NCBI RefSeq assembly: GCF_009901585.1
Contig: NZ_WXYO01000002.1
Coordinates: 652,769 to 716,768 of the forward strand
Origin: Poritiphilus flavus
Lineage (GTDB): Bacteria > Bacteroidota > Bacteroidia > Flavobacteriales > Flavobacteriaceae
Length of the DNA stretch: 64,000 nucleotides
Reading direction: 5' to 3'
Shown here in pieces: positions 7,242-15,904 of this stretch. The notes under the pieces are model-generated. The model was not told where the DNA came from. It worked only from the letters and a program-made list of their open reading frames with translations, and made no database searches. Every line of letters begins with the position of its first letter. Position 1 is the stretch's first letter. Both the position numbers and the translations under genes were made by a program.

Positions 7242-9608
7242 ATGGGAGCATTTGTAGGTAAACCAATAAAGAGAAGAGAAGACGCCCGGTTTCTTAAAGG
7301 TGCCGGAAAATATACGGACGACCTTAAGCTGCACGGGATGACGCAGTTGGCCTTTGTTCGAAGTCCGTTCGCACATGCTAAGATCCTTTCCGTGGATACT
7401 TCCAAGGCCCTTCAAGCGAAAGGCGTGGTAGCGGTCTATACTGCAGCTGACGGCTGTGGGGAGTTTGGGGTGCCATGTGGCTGGCAGGTAGATTTTAAAA
7501 ATGGGGAGACCATGCGAGAACCCGTTCACCCCTTGCTGGCGAAAGACAAGATCAGGCATGTAGGAGAAGCGGTGGCGGCTGTTGTGGCTGAGACCCTGGA
7601 GGAAGCCAGAGACGCTGCAGAACTGGTAGAAGTAGATTACGATCCACTTCCGGCCGTAACAGATCCTGAGAAAGCCATGAGTAAGGACGCGCCTCTTGTA
7701 CACGATCAGTGGGAAGACAATGCCGCATTCGACTGGTGCATTGGAAATGACAGGGCGGAAGTTGAGGCAGCCCTGGCAGGAGCGCATCATGTGACGGAGA
7801 TGGAATTCCGAAATCAAAGGCTTGCGCCTAACGCTATAGAACCCAGAAGCTATATTTCGGACTACGATGTAAATGCAGATAAGTGGACCTTATATACCAG
7901 CACCCAAAATCCTCACCTCATACGTTTGCTGTTATGCGCCTTTGTTCTTGGGATACCAGAACACAAAGTTCGCGTGGTAAGCCACGATGTTGGAGGAGGT
8001 TTTGGAAGTAAGATATATCATTATACGGAAGAGGCCCTGGTAACCTGGATCTCCAGGGAGATCGGAAGGCCGGTCAAATGGACCGCTGATAGAAGTGAGG
8101 CCTTCCTTACCGATGCCCATGGCCGCGATCATATGGTAAGGGCAAAAATGGGCTTTGACAAAGAAGGCAAGATCCTGGGCATTCTCAGTGATGAGTATTG
8201 CGCCATGGGGGCTTATCTGTCTACCTTTGCTCCTGCGGTACCCACCTATTTGCACGGGACCTTGTTCCAGGGGGTATATACCACCCCGCTTATTCACCTG
8301 AACGTTACGGCACCTTTTACGCATACAGTTCCGGTAGACGCCTATAGGGGAGCGGGAAGACCGGAAGCGACCTATTTGCTGGAGCGCATTATCTCCAAAG
8401 GAGCACAGGAAATGGGTATAGATGCGGCAGAAATACGTTTCAAAAATTTCATTCCACCCTTCGATGGTGTGAATCAGGAAGGTTATCAGACCCAGGTGGC
8501 TTTGCAATACGACAGTGGTAACTACGAAGCTACTTTAAAGCGAGGCCTGGAAATGCTCGGATACGAAGACTTCCGAAAAGAACAGGAGAAAGCCAGGAAC
8601 AATGGCAATGGTAAACTTCTTGGAGTAGGGATCTCTACCTATATTGAAGGTTGCGGGATAGCACCTTCTGCCGTGGTTGGAGCCCTTGGAGCACGGGCAG
8701 GCCTTTACGAGGTAGGGCAGGTTCGTGTACAACCAACAGGAAAAGTTTCCGTATATACCGGGGCGCATTCTCATGGACAGGGGCATGAAACCGTTTTTGC
8801 CCAATTTGTTGCCGATGCACTGGGTATTCCAATGGACGATGTGGAAATAGAGCACGGGGATACCGAGCAGGTAGCCTTTGGTATGGGTACTTATGGTTCG
8901 CGCAGCCTCGCGGTAGGAGGGAGTGCTATCATCAAGAGTATAGAAAAGATACTGGAAAAAGGTGCAAAAATTGCCGCGCATAAATTAGAAGCCTCTGAAG
9001 CCGATCTGGAATATGCGGATGGAAAGTGGACGGTTAAGGGAACGGATAAATCCATTTCGTTTGGAGACGTATCCCTAACGGCCTACGTACCCCATGATTA
9101 TCCGGAGGGCCTGGAACCTGGGCTGGACTTCTCCAGTTTCTACGATCCTACCAATTTTACCTATCCCTTCGGAACCCATATTGCCGTAGTTGAGGTTGAT
9201 AAGGAAACAGGAAAGGTGGATCTCAAGCGATTTGTGGCTTGTGATGACGTAGGAAATGTTATGAACCCAATGATTGTGGATGGGCAGATCCACGGTGGTA
9301 TCGCGCAGGGAGTAGGCCAGGCACTTCTGGAAGAAGTGATCTATGATGATCAGGGACAGATGATAAGCGGGTCTTATATGGACTATGCCTTGCCGCGTGC
9401 AGACGATCTGCCTATGATAGAGACGGACAGAACGGTAACACCATGCCCGCATAACCCACTTGGGGTAAAAGGAGCTGGGGAGGCCGGAGCAATAGGCTCA
9501 ACCCCGGCGGTTGTCAATGCCGTCGTTGATGCCTTATCGCATCTCGGAGTAACCGATATTCAGATGCCACTAACCCCTCAACGCGTTTGGAAAGCAATGC
9601 AGAACTAA
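7242..9608 (+). CDS. coxL: CO dehydrogenase-like hydroxylase, large molybdopterin subunit (form II)
   Basis: 788 residues. It has the N-terminal aldehyde oxidase/xanthine dehydrogenase hammerhead domain (about 1-135), then the molybdopterin-binding domains with GGGFGSK (about 252), and the active-site loop AYRGAGR at residues 367-373. True aerobic CO dehydrogenases (form I) carry AYxCSFR there, with the cysteine that binds copper; AYRGAGR is the form II signature, for which CO oxidation is unproven and other carbonyl or N-heterocycle substrates are possible. GVKGAGEAG near the C-terminus holds the catalytic glutamate region of the family (about residue 747). It forms a heterohexamer with the small and medium subunits; all three genes are nearly contiguous. 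Confidence 0.93.
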   Translation: MGAFVGKPIKRREDARFLKGAGKYTDDLKLHGMTQLAFVRSPFAHAKILSVDTSKALQAKGVVAVYTAADGCGEFGVPCGWQVDFKNGETMREPVHPLLAKDKIRHVGEAVAAVVAETLEEARDAAELVEVDYDPLPAVTDPEKAMSKDAPLVHDQWEDNAAFDWCIGNDRAEVEAALAGAHHVTEMEFRNQRLAPNAIEPRSYISDYDVNADKWTLYTSTQNPHLIRLLLCAFVLGIPEHKVRVVSHDVGGGFGSKIYHYTEEALVTWISREIGRPVKWTADRSEAFLTDAHGRDHMVRAKMGFDKEGKILGILSDEYCAMGAYLSTFAPAVPTYLHGTLFQGVYTTPLIHLNVTAPFTHTVPVDAYRGAGRPEATYLLERIISKGAQEMGIDAAEIRFKNFIPPFDGVNQEGYQTQVALQYDSGNYEATLKRGLEMLGYEDFRKEQEKARNNGNGKLLGVGISTYIEGCGIAPSAVVGALGARAGLYEVGQVRVQPTGKVSVYTGAHSHGQGHETVFAQFVADALGIPMDDVEIEHGDTEQVAFGMGTYGSRSLAVGGSAIIKSIEKILEKGAKIAAHKLEASEADLEYADGKWTVKGTDKSISFGDVSLTAYVPHDYPEGLEPGLDFSSFYDPTNFTYPFGTHIAVVEVDKETGKVDLKRFVACDDVGNVMNPMIVDGQIHGGIAQGVGQALLEEVIYDDQGQMISGSYMDYALPRADDLPMIETDRTVTPCPHNPLGVKGAGEAGAIGSTPAVVNAVVDALSHLGVTDIQMPLTPQRVWKAMQN

Positions 9609-9620
9609 AACAGAATAAAC

Positions 9621-10421
9621 ATGATACCATCAAAATTTGACTATATAAAAGCATCTTCCGTAGATCAGGCCATTGAGCTTCTGGATCAACACGGTTGGGA
9701 GGCCAAAATCCTGGCCGGTGGCCATAGCCTGATCCCCGCAATGAAACTGCGATTAAATAATCCGTCCATCCTAATTGACATTTCAGGTATTGGAGAACTG
9801 AACAGCATCACGGAACAGGGAGATGAAATTCATATTGGTGCAAACTGCACTCATAAAGCCATTGCAAACTCCGATCTCGTGCAAAAGCACCTGGGTTTGC
9901 TGGCCGATGCCGCCAATACTATTGGTGATATTCAGATCCGAAATCGGGGTACACTTGGGGGAAGTTTAGCCCACGCGGACCCATCGGCAGACTACCCGGC
10001 AGTGGTACTTGCCTGCGATGCTACCATAGAGGTGCAGGGCAAGAACGGCGTCAGGTCAGTAGCTGCAACGGATTTTTTTCAAGGCACGTTTACCACGGCA
10101 CTGGAAGGAGATGAGATCATTACTTCTATTCGCTTCCCAAAAGTGAGCCAGGGGAATTATCAAAAATTCTACCAATCCGCTTCCAGGTTTGCAGTGGTCG
10201 GGGTGGCTGTTGTTAAAGACGGAAACGACGTAAGGGTAGGGGTCACCGGGGTTTCTGATGCCCCATACCGCGCTACTGCGGTTGAAGAAGCCTATACCGG
10301 AAATGCCGATGCCGCGGAACACGCCGTAGATGGAGTAGAGGTTATGAGTGATCACTTTGCCGATTCCGACTATCGAGCACATCTCGCCAGGGTATTCGTC
10401 AGGAGGGCTTTAGAGGCTTAA
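9621..10421 (+). CDS. coxM: CO dehydrogenase-like hydroxylase, medium FAD subunit
   Basis: 266 residues, slightly under the usual 280-290. The FAD-binding signatures are AGGHSLIPAMKLR (about 32-44) and IGDIQIRNRGTLGGSLAHADPSADYP (about 100-125), as in other flavoproteins of the xanthine dehydrogenase family. It passes electrons from the small subunit clusters to an acceptor such as quinone. The gene is 12 bp after the large subunit. Gene order small-large-medium differs from the coxMSL order of classical carboxydotrophs. Its stop codon shares TTAA with the stop of the convergent dehalogenase gene. Confidence 0.92.
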   Translation: MIPSKFDYIKASSVDQAIELLDQHGWEAKILAGGHSLIPAMKLRLNNPSILIDISGIGELNSITEQGDEIHIGANCTHKAIANSDLVQKHLGLLADAANTIGDIQIRNRGTLGGSLAHADPSADYPAVVLACDATIEVQGKNGVRSVAATDFFQGTFTTALEGDEIITSIRFPKVSQGNYQKFYQSASRFAVVGVAVVKDGNDVRVGVTGVSDAPYRATAVEEAYTGNADAAEHAVDGVEVMSDHFADSDYRAHLARVFVRRALEA

Positions 10422-11095
10422 GTATAGCCTTTAAGGACTGAAGAGAGTTCGGTGAGTGAATTGATCTGCTCTGTAGGCTCCATAGCCCAGGGATCAAGAA
10501 TCGCGGATTCGCTCCGCTTTACCCAAACGGCCTTCATCCCGTAATTAATGGCTCCGAAGACATCAAAAGCGTTGCCGGAAATAAGCCATGAAGTTTCTTT
10601 TTCGGAAGTGGCCCGGTGTGCAAAATATTCGTACACCTTAGGATCAGGCTTAAAGGTCTGTACAGATTTGGCGCTAACAACACCCTGGAAGAAGTTATGG
10701 ATATTGTTGCTTTCCAAAAGAGTAAGCACAGCTTCTTTACTCCCATTGGAAAAAGCGTAAAGCGTATGTCCCTCCTCCTGCAATTCCCGGAGAGCCTTCC
10801 CCACATCCTCAAATACAGGCAATTTGGTATAAGCTGCCATCAGTCTGTCTTTTGCCTGTGGGGTTAAATCCTCGTCGAATTTTAGGCAGCAGTATTCCAA
10901 AGCTTCCCGGGTACAAACGGAAAAATCCACATAGGATCCCATCAAACCCCTCCTGAAGGAATACTCTAATTGCTTCTGTCGCCAGCTTTCCATGAAAGCA
11001 GTGGCAGAAGGGCCGATAAGTTCTGTCAAGGTTTGGAATACCCCGGATGTATCGATCAGGGTTCCGTAAACATCAAAAGCCAGAGTTTGCTTCAA
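10418..11095 (-). CDS. HAD hydrolase, type II haloacid dehalogenase-like
   Basis: 225 residues, the standard length of L-2-haloacid dehalogenases. Visible motifs are the nucleophile D8 in FDVYGTLID, the substrate-site segment RQKQLEYSFRRGLMG, motif II FSNGS, the lysine of TFKPDPKVYEYF, and the C-terminal SGNAFDVFGAINYGM. These follow the haloacid dehalogenase type II pattern closely, so hydrolytic dehalogenation of short 2-halo acids is the best guess, although many annotated members are unproven. The gene is convergent with coxM and overlaps it by the stop codons. It lies 45 bp from the MarR-GNAT gene on the same strand and may be cotranscribed with it. Confidence 0.85.
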   Translation of the reverse strand: MKQTLAFDVYGTLIDTSGVFQTLTELIGPSATAFMESWRQKQLEYSFRRGLMGSYVDFSVCTREALEYCCLKFDEDLTPQAKDRLMAAYTKLPVFEDVGKALRELQEEGHTLYAFSNGSKEAVLTLLESNNIHNFFQGVVSAKSVQTFKPDPKVYEYFAHRATSEKETSWLISGNAFDVFGAINYGMKAVWVKRSESAILDPWAMEPTEQINSLTELSSVLKGYT

Positions 11096-11140
11096 GATAT
11101 GGGCCAGTTTATGGGTGATTCCCTTAAAATTACGACATAT

Positions 11141-12097
11141 CTATAGAATTTCAAGCGCCATCTGGATATTGGAACGTTCATATGGGGAAGGCTTGCCCGA
11201 GATTTTTTGAAAGCCGAGTTTTCGGTACAATGCGATGGCAGGTTCCAATATGGTATTGCTTTCCAGGTAGATCTTTTCAGCTCCCAACTCTCTGGCTTTA
11301 TCCACAATGGCGTTTCCCAATTTCCATCCAATTCCTTTGCCTTGCATATTTGGGGAAACGCCCATTTTGGCCAATTCGTAATCGTACTCCTTCTCCGGAG
11401 TCCTGATCAGGGCACAAACTCCAACAGCTTCATTTTCATAAAGTGCGACCAATATGTGCCCGCCCCGGTCCAGAATATAATCTTTGGGATGATGCAATGA
11501 CTTATAGTCCATTTCCTCCATTTTAAAATACTGCTGGATCCACTCCTCATTAAGCGTACGAAAGGCCTCACGGTATTTTGCCTCATAAGGAACGATCTTC
11601 ACCTTATCGGATTCCCGCTTCTTTTGTACGTCCCGGACCCGTTGGTACATGGAACGTTGCTCCAACTGGTACTCAAACTCGGCCATAGCCGTCCAGAGAT
11701 TGTGGGTGGTTTCCCTAAGAGCTTCAGCGACCGCCTCGTCCACATCTATATATTGATACTGTATTTTTGATTCCAGAAGCTGACCTTTCTTACTAAGTTG
11801 AATGATATTCTTTCGGCCGTCATTCTTATCCGGCATTTCGGTAACTATGCCTGCCTTAGACAGTTCCCGGACAATGTTGCAAACCGAAGGATGTGAATGC
11901 CCGATCTCCTGGGCTATCTCGGTAATGGACTTCTTTTGACCGTTCGAAAGCACATAAAACACTGGAAACCACTTGGGTTTCAGATTGACGTCGTAAAGAG
12001 CATAAATGCGTTCCGCATCGCTTAACAATCGCTCATTTAGCATCCTTAGTCTGCTTCCGAGCGCCATTTTCCCGACCTTGTTATAAAATGATTCCAT
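11141..12097 (-). CDS. MarR regulator fused to a GNAT acetyltransferase
   Basis: 318 residues. Residues 1-140 are a winged-helix MarR domain (ITEIAQEIGHSHPSVCNIVRELSKAG as recognition region, DKNDGRKNIIQLSKKG as wing). Residues about 165-318 are a GNAT fold with the acetyl-CoA loop VSPNMQGKGIGWKLG and ALYRKLGF near the end. Such fusions are known in bacteria; the transferase substrate is not known. A direct repeat TTACGTAA/TTACATAA sits 7-26 bases upstream of the start codon and is a good candidate for autoregulation. It could also act on the dehalogenase gene downstream or the divergent GH26 gene. Confidence 0.88.
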   Translation of the reverse strand: MESFYNKVGKMALGSRLRMLNERLLSDAERIYALYDVNLKPKWFPVFYVLSNGQKKSITEIAQEIGHSHPSVCNIVRELSKAGIVTEMPDKNDGRKNIIQLSKKGQLLESKIQYQYIDVDEAVAEALRETTHNLWTAMAEFEYQLEQRSMYQRVRDVQKKRESDKVKIVPYEAKYREAFRTLNEEWIQQYFKMEEMDYKSLHHPKDYILDRGGHILVALYENEAVGVCALIRTPEKEYDYELAKMGVSPNMQGKGIGWKLGNAIVDKARELGAEKIYLESNTILEPAIALYRKLGFQKISGKPSPYERSNIQMALEIL

Positions 12098-12103
12098 ATT
12101 TAA

Positions 12104-12123
12104 TTACGTAAGTGATTACATAA
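12104..12123 (-). promoter_or_regulatory. Candidate operator of the MarR-GNAT gene
   Basis: TTACGTAA (12104-12111, itself a perfect palindrome) and TTACATAA (12116-12123) repeat with a 12-base period, and GTAA-GTGA-TTAC gives further dyad symmetry. The site lies just upstream of the start codon in the divergent intergenic region, where a winged-helix repressor would block transcription of its own gene. Confidence 0.5.
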
Positions 12124-12270
12124 ATATATAATTTCTTTTTTTTCTATGCAAATTGGCTGTTTAATTTGATAATATCATTCACTTGTAAAAGAATTTTCGG
12201 CAATTGGGATACACATCGTTTTCGGAATAGTTTTTGGGGTGATGCTAATGAAACCATTAATTATAAAAAA

Positions 12271-13383
12271 ATGCGCATTACACTTCTTTATCTAGGCTTG
12301 CTCTTTTTGTGGAGCTTTAACGAACAAGGCTCCTTTAAAGAGCAAAGATCCATCCAGGCATACCAACAGCACGATCAGCTATCAGGCAGTCCGGTTTTTA
12401 ACGGAGCCAGATCCAGGAAAAACCTACTGGCCTATTTCGATTATCTGGTGACCAACGGCCGCCTTATCGCCGGTCAACAGTGTGGTGACGACCCTGGACA
12501 GATCAACGATTACTACCAGGAGTACGTCGGTAGACTGGCTGGGAAAACAAACAAATTCGCCGGGCTGATTGGCGCCGATCTGGGTACCTCTGCAGTAGCG
12601 GGCTTTTCCCTCAGTACGCTTATAGACCACTGGGAGCAAGGCGGGTTGATCAGCCTGAGCTGGCAGCCACCCAATCCTTTTAGATCAGCTTATGAAAGTC
12701 ATTGGAACTCCGTTGAAGGGCGGCAAACCATAAACATGAGGGCATTGCTAAGGCATGCCCCTGAAAGCAAGGCGAAATGGATTTATCGAAATGAACTGGA
12801 CGAGGTGGCCAAAGTGTTGCAGGATCTTCAGCAGGCTGGGGTAGTGGTTATCTGGAGACCCTTTAAGGAAATGAATTCCCATTTCTATTGGTATGGTATT
12901 GATGGCTATGATGGTATGCAGTCCAATGAAGCGGATTTCACGGCCCTTTGGCAGGATATGTACAATACCTTTCGCTATGACTACAGTCTGGATAATCTAC
13001 TCTGGACCTACTCAGCTAGCCCGGATTACGGATGGAATGCCGGTGTTACCTCGTATTATCCCGGTTCGGACTATGTGGATCTGGTTGGAATAAACTACTA
13101 TGGCCCCAAGCCAGACTTTCCAAACTACGACAAACTTAAAGGATTGGGAAAAACAGTAGTAATGACGGAAACCGGTCCGTCTGAAGCCGCGGCCGGCTAT
13201 TGGGATGAGCTTGAACTCATCCGTCAGCTAAGTGGTAAGGTCGCCTATTTTCTTCAATGGCATAGTTGGAATGGTGTTAAAGTGGCCATCAAGGACAATC
13301 GGAAGGCAAATTATATGATGAACAGTAGTAAAGTTGTAACCCGGGACGAACTAAAGACAGAAACTATCAATAGCTATGAATAG
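12271..13383 (+). CDS. Glycoside hydrolase family 26 protein (mannanase-like)
   Basis: 370 residues from the ATG at 12271; the frame is open upstream but this start gives an export signal (MRITLLYLGLLFLWSF). The TIM-barrel GH26 pattern is visible: a QQCGDDPG turn after the first strand, ISLSWQPPNPF, then VVIWRPFKEMNSHFYWYG with the acid/base glutamate at E200, and VVMTETGPSEA with the nucleophile E300. Family members cut beta-1,4-mannan or mixed glucans. In most family members the residue before the acid/base glutamate is histidine (LHEMNG); here it is lysine (FKEMNS), so specificity may differ. No other glycan-degradation gene is nearby. Confidence 0.85.
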   Translation: MRITLLYLGLLFLWSFNEQGSFKEQRSIQAYQQHDQLSGSPVFNGARSRKNLLAYFDYLVTNGRLIAGQQCGDDPGQINDYYQEYVGRLAGKTNKFAGLIGADLGTSAVAGFSLSTLIDHWEQGGLISLSWQPPNPFRSAYESHWNSVEGRQTINMRALLRHAPESKAKWIYRNELDEVAKVLQDLQQAGVVVIWRPFKEMNSHFYWYGIDGYDGMQSNEADFTALWQDMYNTFRYDYSLDNLLWTYSASPDYGWNAGVTSYYPGSDYVDLVGINYYGPKPDFPNYDKLKGLGKTVVMTETGPSEAAAGYWDELELIRQLSGKVAYFLQWHSWNGVKVAIKDNRKANYMMNSSKVVTRDELKTETINSYE

Positions 13384-13413
13384 ACTATTGATATTTGCTA
13401 TATTTAAGGGACC

Positions 13414-14508
13414 ATGCTTCATCCGAAGACCAAAAGAATTGCGAAGCAGATCCTGCCATTTCCCATAATTTGGGTCTTGTTCGCGTTTGCCTATTTGCTG
13501 GTGGAAGCTGGTATCATGGGCGATTTGAATATTTATCCTGCCACACAGAATCAATACGATTTTAAAGGTAATCTGGCAGTCACTATCTTCGGCTGCCTTT
13601 TTTTCGGTGTTATTCAAGGTGCATTGGAAGTACTTTGGCTTAGAAAACGATTTGAGAATAAGGCGCTCTGGGTCAAGGTGTTACTAAAGTCTTTCTTCTA
13701 TGCAGGATTCATATTTCTCTTCCTGATTGTTTTGTCAACTGCCAACAGCCTGGTAAACTCTAACGATGGGGACTGGAACGAAGCAATTCAGTCATCCGTA
13801 AGGTTTCTGAATAAGTTTGCCTTTTGGAGCGTCATGTTTTATATCGCTTTTACAATTGTTATTGCCTTATTTTTCTCGGAGATAAGTCAATACCTGGGGG
13901 ATGGGGTCTTTTATAATTTTATTTCAGGCAAATACCATCGCCCGCAGAAGGAGACGCGGATATTCATGTTTCTGGATATGAAATCGTCCACAACCATTGC
14001 CGAACAGATAGGGCACGAAAAGTACTTTGACCTTCTGAGTGCTTACTATGGGGACATGACCAGCGCTATTCTACAAACTTCCGGAGAGATCTACCAGTAT
14101 GTGGGGGATGAGATCGTAGTCTCCTGGCCTGAAAAGACCGGCTTGTTCAGGAACAATTGCATCGAGTGTTTCTATTTGATCACCCGGGCATTTCAGAAGA
14201 AAGCAGATCTTTACCAAAGGCAATTCGGACTCCGGCCTAACTTCAAAGCGGGTTGCCATATCGGGCAGGTGACCACGGGCGAGATCGGGATTATCAAAAA
14301 AGATATCATCTATACCGGAGATGTACTGAATACGGCTGCCAGGATACAGGCGGAATGCAATACCTATAATGCCCAGCTCCTGCTTTCCGAATTACTGCTC
14401 AGCAAATTGACGCTTGAAGATGATATTCAGTTCGCAAAGATCGGAGACCTCTTCCTTAGAGGAAAAAAAGAATCAGTGCTCCTTTACAGCCTGACATTCA
14501 ATAGGTAG
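13414..14508 (+). CDS. Membrane-anchored class III adenylate/guanylate cyclase
   Basis: 364 residues. About 1-165 hold four hydrophobic segments (starting IWVLFAFAYLLVEA, TIFGCLFFGVIQGAL, FFYAGFIFLFLIVL and FWSVMFYIAFTIVIALFF). The C-terminal part is a class III cyclase domain: FMFLDMKSSTTIAEQIG gives the first metal aspartate, YQYVGDEIVVSW the second, and GCHIGQVTTGEIG and DVLNTAARIQ the later conserved strands. It would make a cyclic nucleotide in the cytoplasm in response to a membrane signal; cAMP against cGMP cannot be told with certainty. It starts 30 bp after the GH26 gene and ends 9 bp from the convergent TIM-barrel gene. Confidence 0.9.
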   Translation: MLHPKTKRIAKQILPFPIIWVLFAFAYLLVEAGIMGDLNIYPATQNQYDFKGNLAVTIFGCLFFGVIQGALEVLWLRKRFENKALWVKVLLKSFFYAGFIFLFLIVLSTANSLVNSNDGDWNEAIQSSVRFLNKFAFWSVMFYIAFTIVIALFFSEISQYLGDGVFYNFISGKYHRPQKETRIFMFLDMKSSTTIAEQIGHEKYFDLLSAYYGDMTSAILQTSGEIYQYVGDEIVVSWPEKTGLFRNNCIECFYLITRAFQKKADLYQRQFGLRPNFKAGCHIGQVTTGEIGIIKKDIIYTGDVLNTAARIQAECNTYNAQLLLSELLLSKLTLEDDIQFAKIGDLFLRGKKESVLLYSLTFNR

Positions 14509-14517
14509 TTAATAGGC

Positions 14518-15468
14518 TCAATCCAGATTTAGCCAGGTATTTTCTATGAGTTTTTTTGTAGCGATTATGCCATCTGCTTCACTGAGTTCTTCACCTTCAT
14601 ATTCTATACCGATATATCCTTCAAAACCAGAATCCTTGACCAGTTTTAGCAGTTTCTTATAATCCAGAAGAGATTCGTTTCCACTAGCGTCAAAATCATA
14701 GGATTTCGCACTCACTCCCTTGGCGAAGGGCAAAAAGTCTGCAACTCCCTGGTAGTGATCATATACTTCTGTGCAGCTATTTCCCTTGGTGCTTCCCCAT
14801 TCCGCGTTCAGGCACCAATTGCCGAAATCCGGAAGCGTTCCCAAATACGGATTGTTTACTTCTTCAATAATCCCCACCATATATTTCCCGTCTGAAGTGT
14901 GGAGGCCATGATTTTCGATGAGCACATGGATGTCTTGCTCGGCGCCGTATGCAGCTAGTTGCCCCAGTCCGTCTACCAATGCCGTTCTTAATTCTGCCTT
15001 GCTTCCCTTACCAAATGCATTTACCCTGATGGAATGACAACCCAGAATTTTTGCGGCATGTATCCACTTGTAATGATTTTCAACCGCATTTTTCCGAGCC
15101 TTGGACTTGGGATCTCCCAGGTTTCCCTCACCGTCAACCATGATGAGCAAACTTTGAACGTCATGATCTTCCGCGGCCTGTTTCATCTGGCCCCAGAATT
15201 TTTGACTGTTTGCCTGAGACACATAGAATTGGTTTACGTATTCAATCGCGCCTATGCCGAATTCGTTTCGGGTAACGGCCGCAAAATCCGCCGCCTTGAT
15301 GGAACCATTTTGCAGGGCTCTGTGCAGGGACCACTGCGCCAGTGATATTTTAGGGTTCTTCATAGTTTCAATCAAACCGGTATTGGTCGCGTTTAAAGTT
15401 AAAGGATTGAGGCTTATTGCCGCGGCTCCTAATGCGGCATTGGCTAAAAATTCTCTTCGTGTTTTCAT
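14518..15468 (-). CDS. Tat-exported xylose isomerase-like TIM-barrel protein
   Basis: 316 residues. The N-terminus MKTRREFLANAALGAAAISL is a twin-arginine signal, and the rest follows the sugar phosphate isomerase/epimerase (AP endonuclease 2-like) TIM-barrel pattern: ISLAQWSLHRAL at the first strand, LLIMVDGEG, IHVLIENHG with the metal-type glutamate, LGTLPDFGNW, and GIEYEGEELSE at the end. Such exported members in Bacteroidota are linked to sugar or polyol conversion, but the substrate here is unknown. It shares a transcript direction and a 2-bp gap with the small membrane protein upstream. Confidence 0.85.
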   Translation of the reverse strand: MKTRREFLANAALGAAAISLNPLTLNATNTGLIETMKNPKISLAQWSLHRALQNGSIKAADFAAVTRNEFGIGAIEYVNQFYVSQANSQKFWGQMKQAAEDHDVQSLLIMVDGEGNLGDPKSKARKNAVENHYKWIHAAKILGCHSIRVNAFGKGSKAELRTALVDGLGQLAAYGAEQDIHVLIENHGLHTSDGKYMVGIIEEVNNPYLGTLPDFGNWCLNAEWGSTKGNSCTEVYDHYQGVADFLPFAKGVSAKSYDFDASGNESLLDYKKLLKLVKDSGFEGYIGIEYEGEELSEADGIIATKKLIENTWLNLD

Positions 15469-15470
15469 TG

Positions 15471-15860
15471 TTAAGAAGTGCGTTCTGAAACCGGGTTATC
15501 CCTATTTTTTCCAAGAATTTCAACAATCCAATAGATCAACTGTCCAATACCGCTTACAAATACAAACAGCAATATCCAGACAACCAGTAGGCTGCTATCT
15601 GCCAGGTTTTGGTTTTGTACAGCATGAATAATATAGAAAATCAAACTTCCCAGGGAAATGAGCACGGTAAGCAAGACCAGTAGCATAAAGACCCCGATAT
15701 TCCCCAAAACGAAAAAGGCAGGGTCGCTTCCGGATTGTTCAATCTCTGGCATATTGGTTACTACACTAAAGATAAAGAAGGCATACCCGATCAGGGTTAT
15801 AACCAACATCGCCAGGGGGGCAATAGCAAAGAATGCTTGCCAGAACTTACTGTTTAGCAT
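15471..15860 (-). CDS. Small integral membrane protein of unknown function
   Basis: 129 residues with three or four hydrophobic helices (about 8-34, 47-80 possibly two, 88-115). The last helix, with LLVVWILLFVFVSGIGQLIYWIVE, resembles the short phospholipase-D-N-terminal-like (PLDc_N) membrane motif seen in many small flavobacterial proteins. No catalytic motif is visible. It lies 2 bp upstream of the Tat TIM-barrel gene and is probably cotranscribed with it. Confidence 0.7.
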   Translation of the reverse strand: MLNSKFWQAFFAIAPLAMLVITLIGYAFFIFSVVTNMPEIEQSGSDPAFFVLGNIGVFMLLVLLTVLISLGSLIFYIIHAVQNQNLADSSLLVVWILLFVFVSGIGQLIYWIVEILGKNRDNPVSERTS

Positions 15861-15904
15861 GGCTAATAGGGTTGTTTCTATAAAGTTAAGAATTTTTTGG
15901 GCGC

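Noticed and set aside
7059-7817. Long minus-strand open frame (252 codons) opposite coxS and coxL
   Set aside because: It is antisense to two clearly conserved genes, has no family resemblance, and its length follows from the codon pattern of the plus strand.
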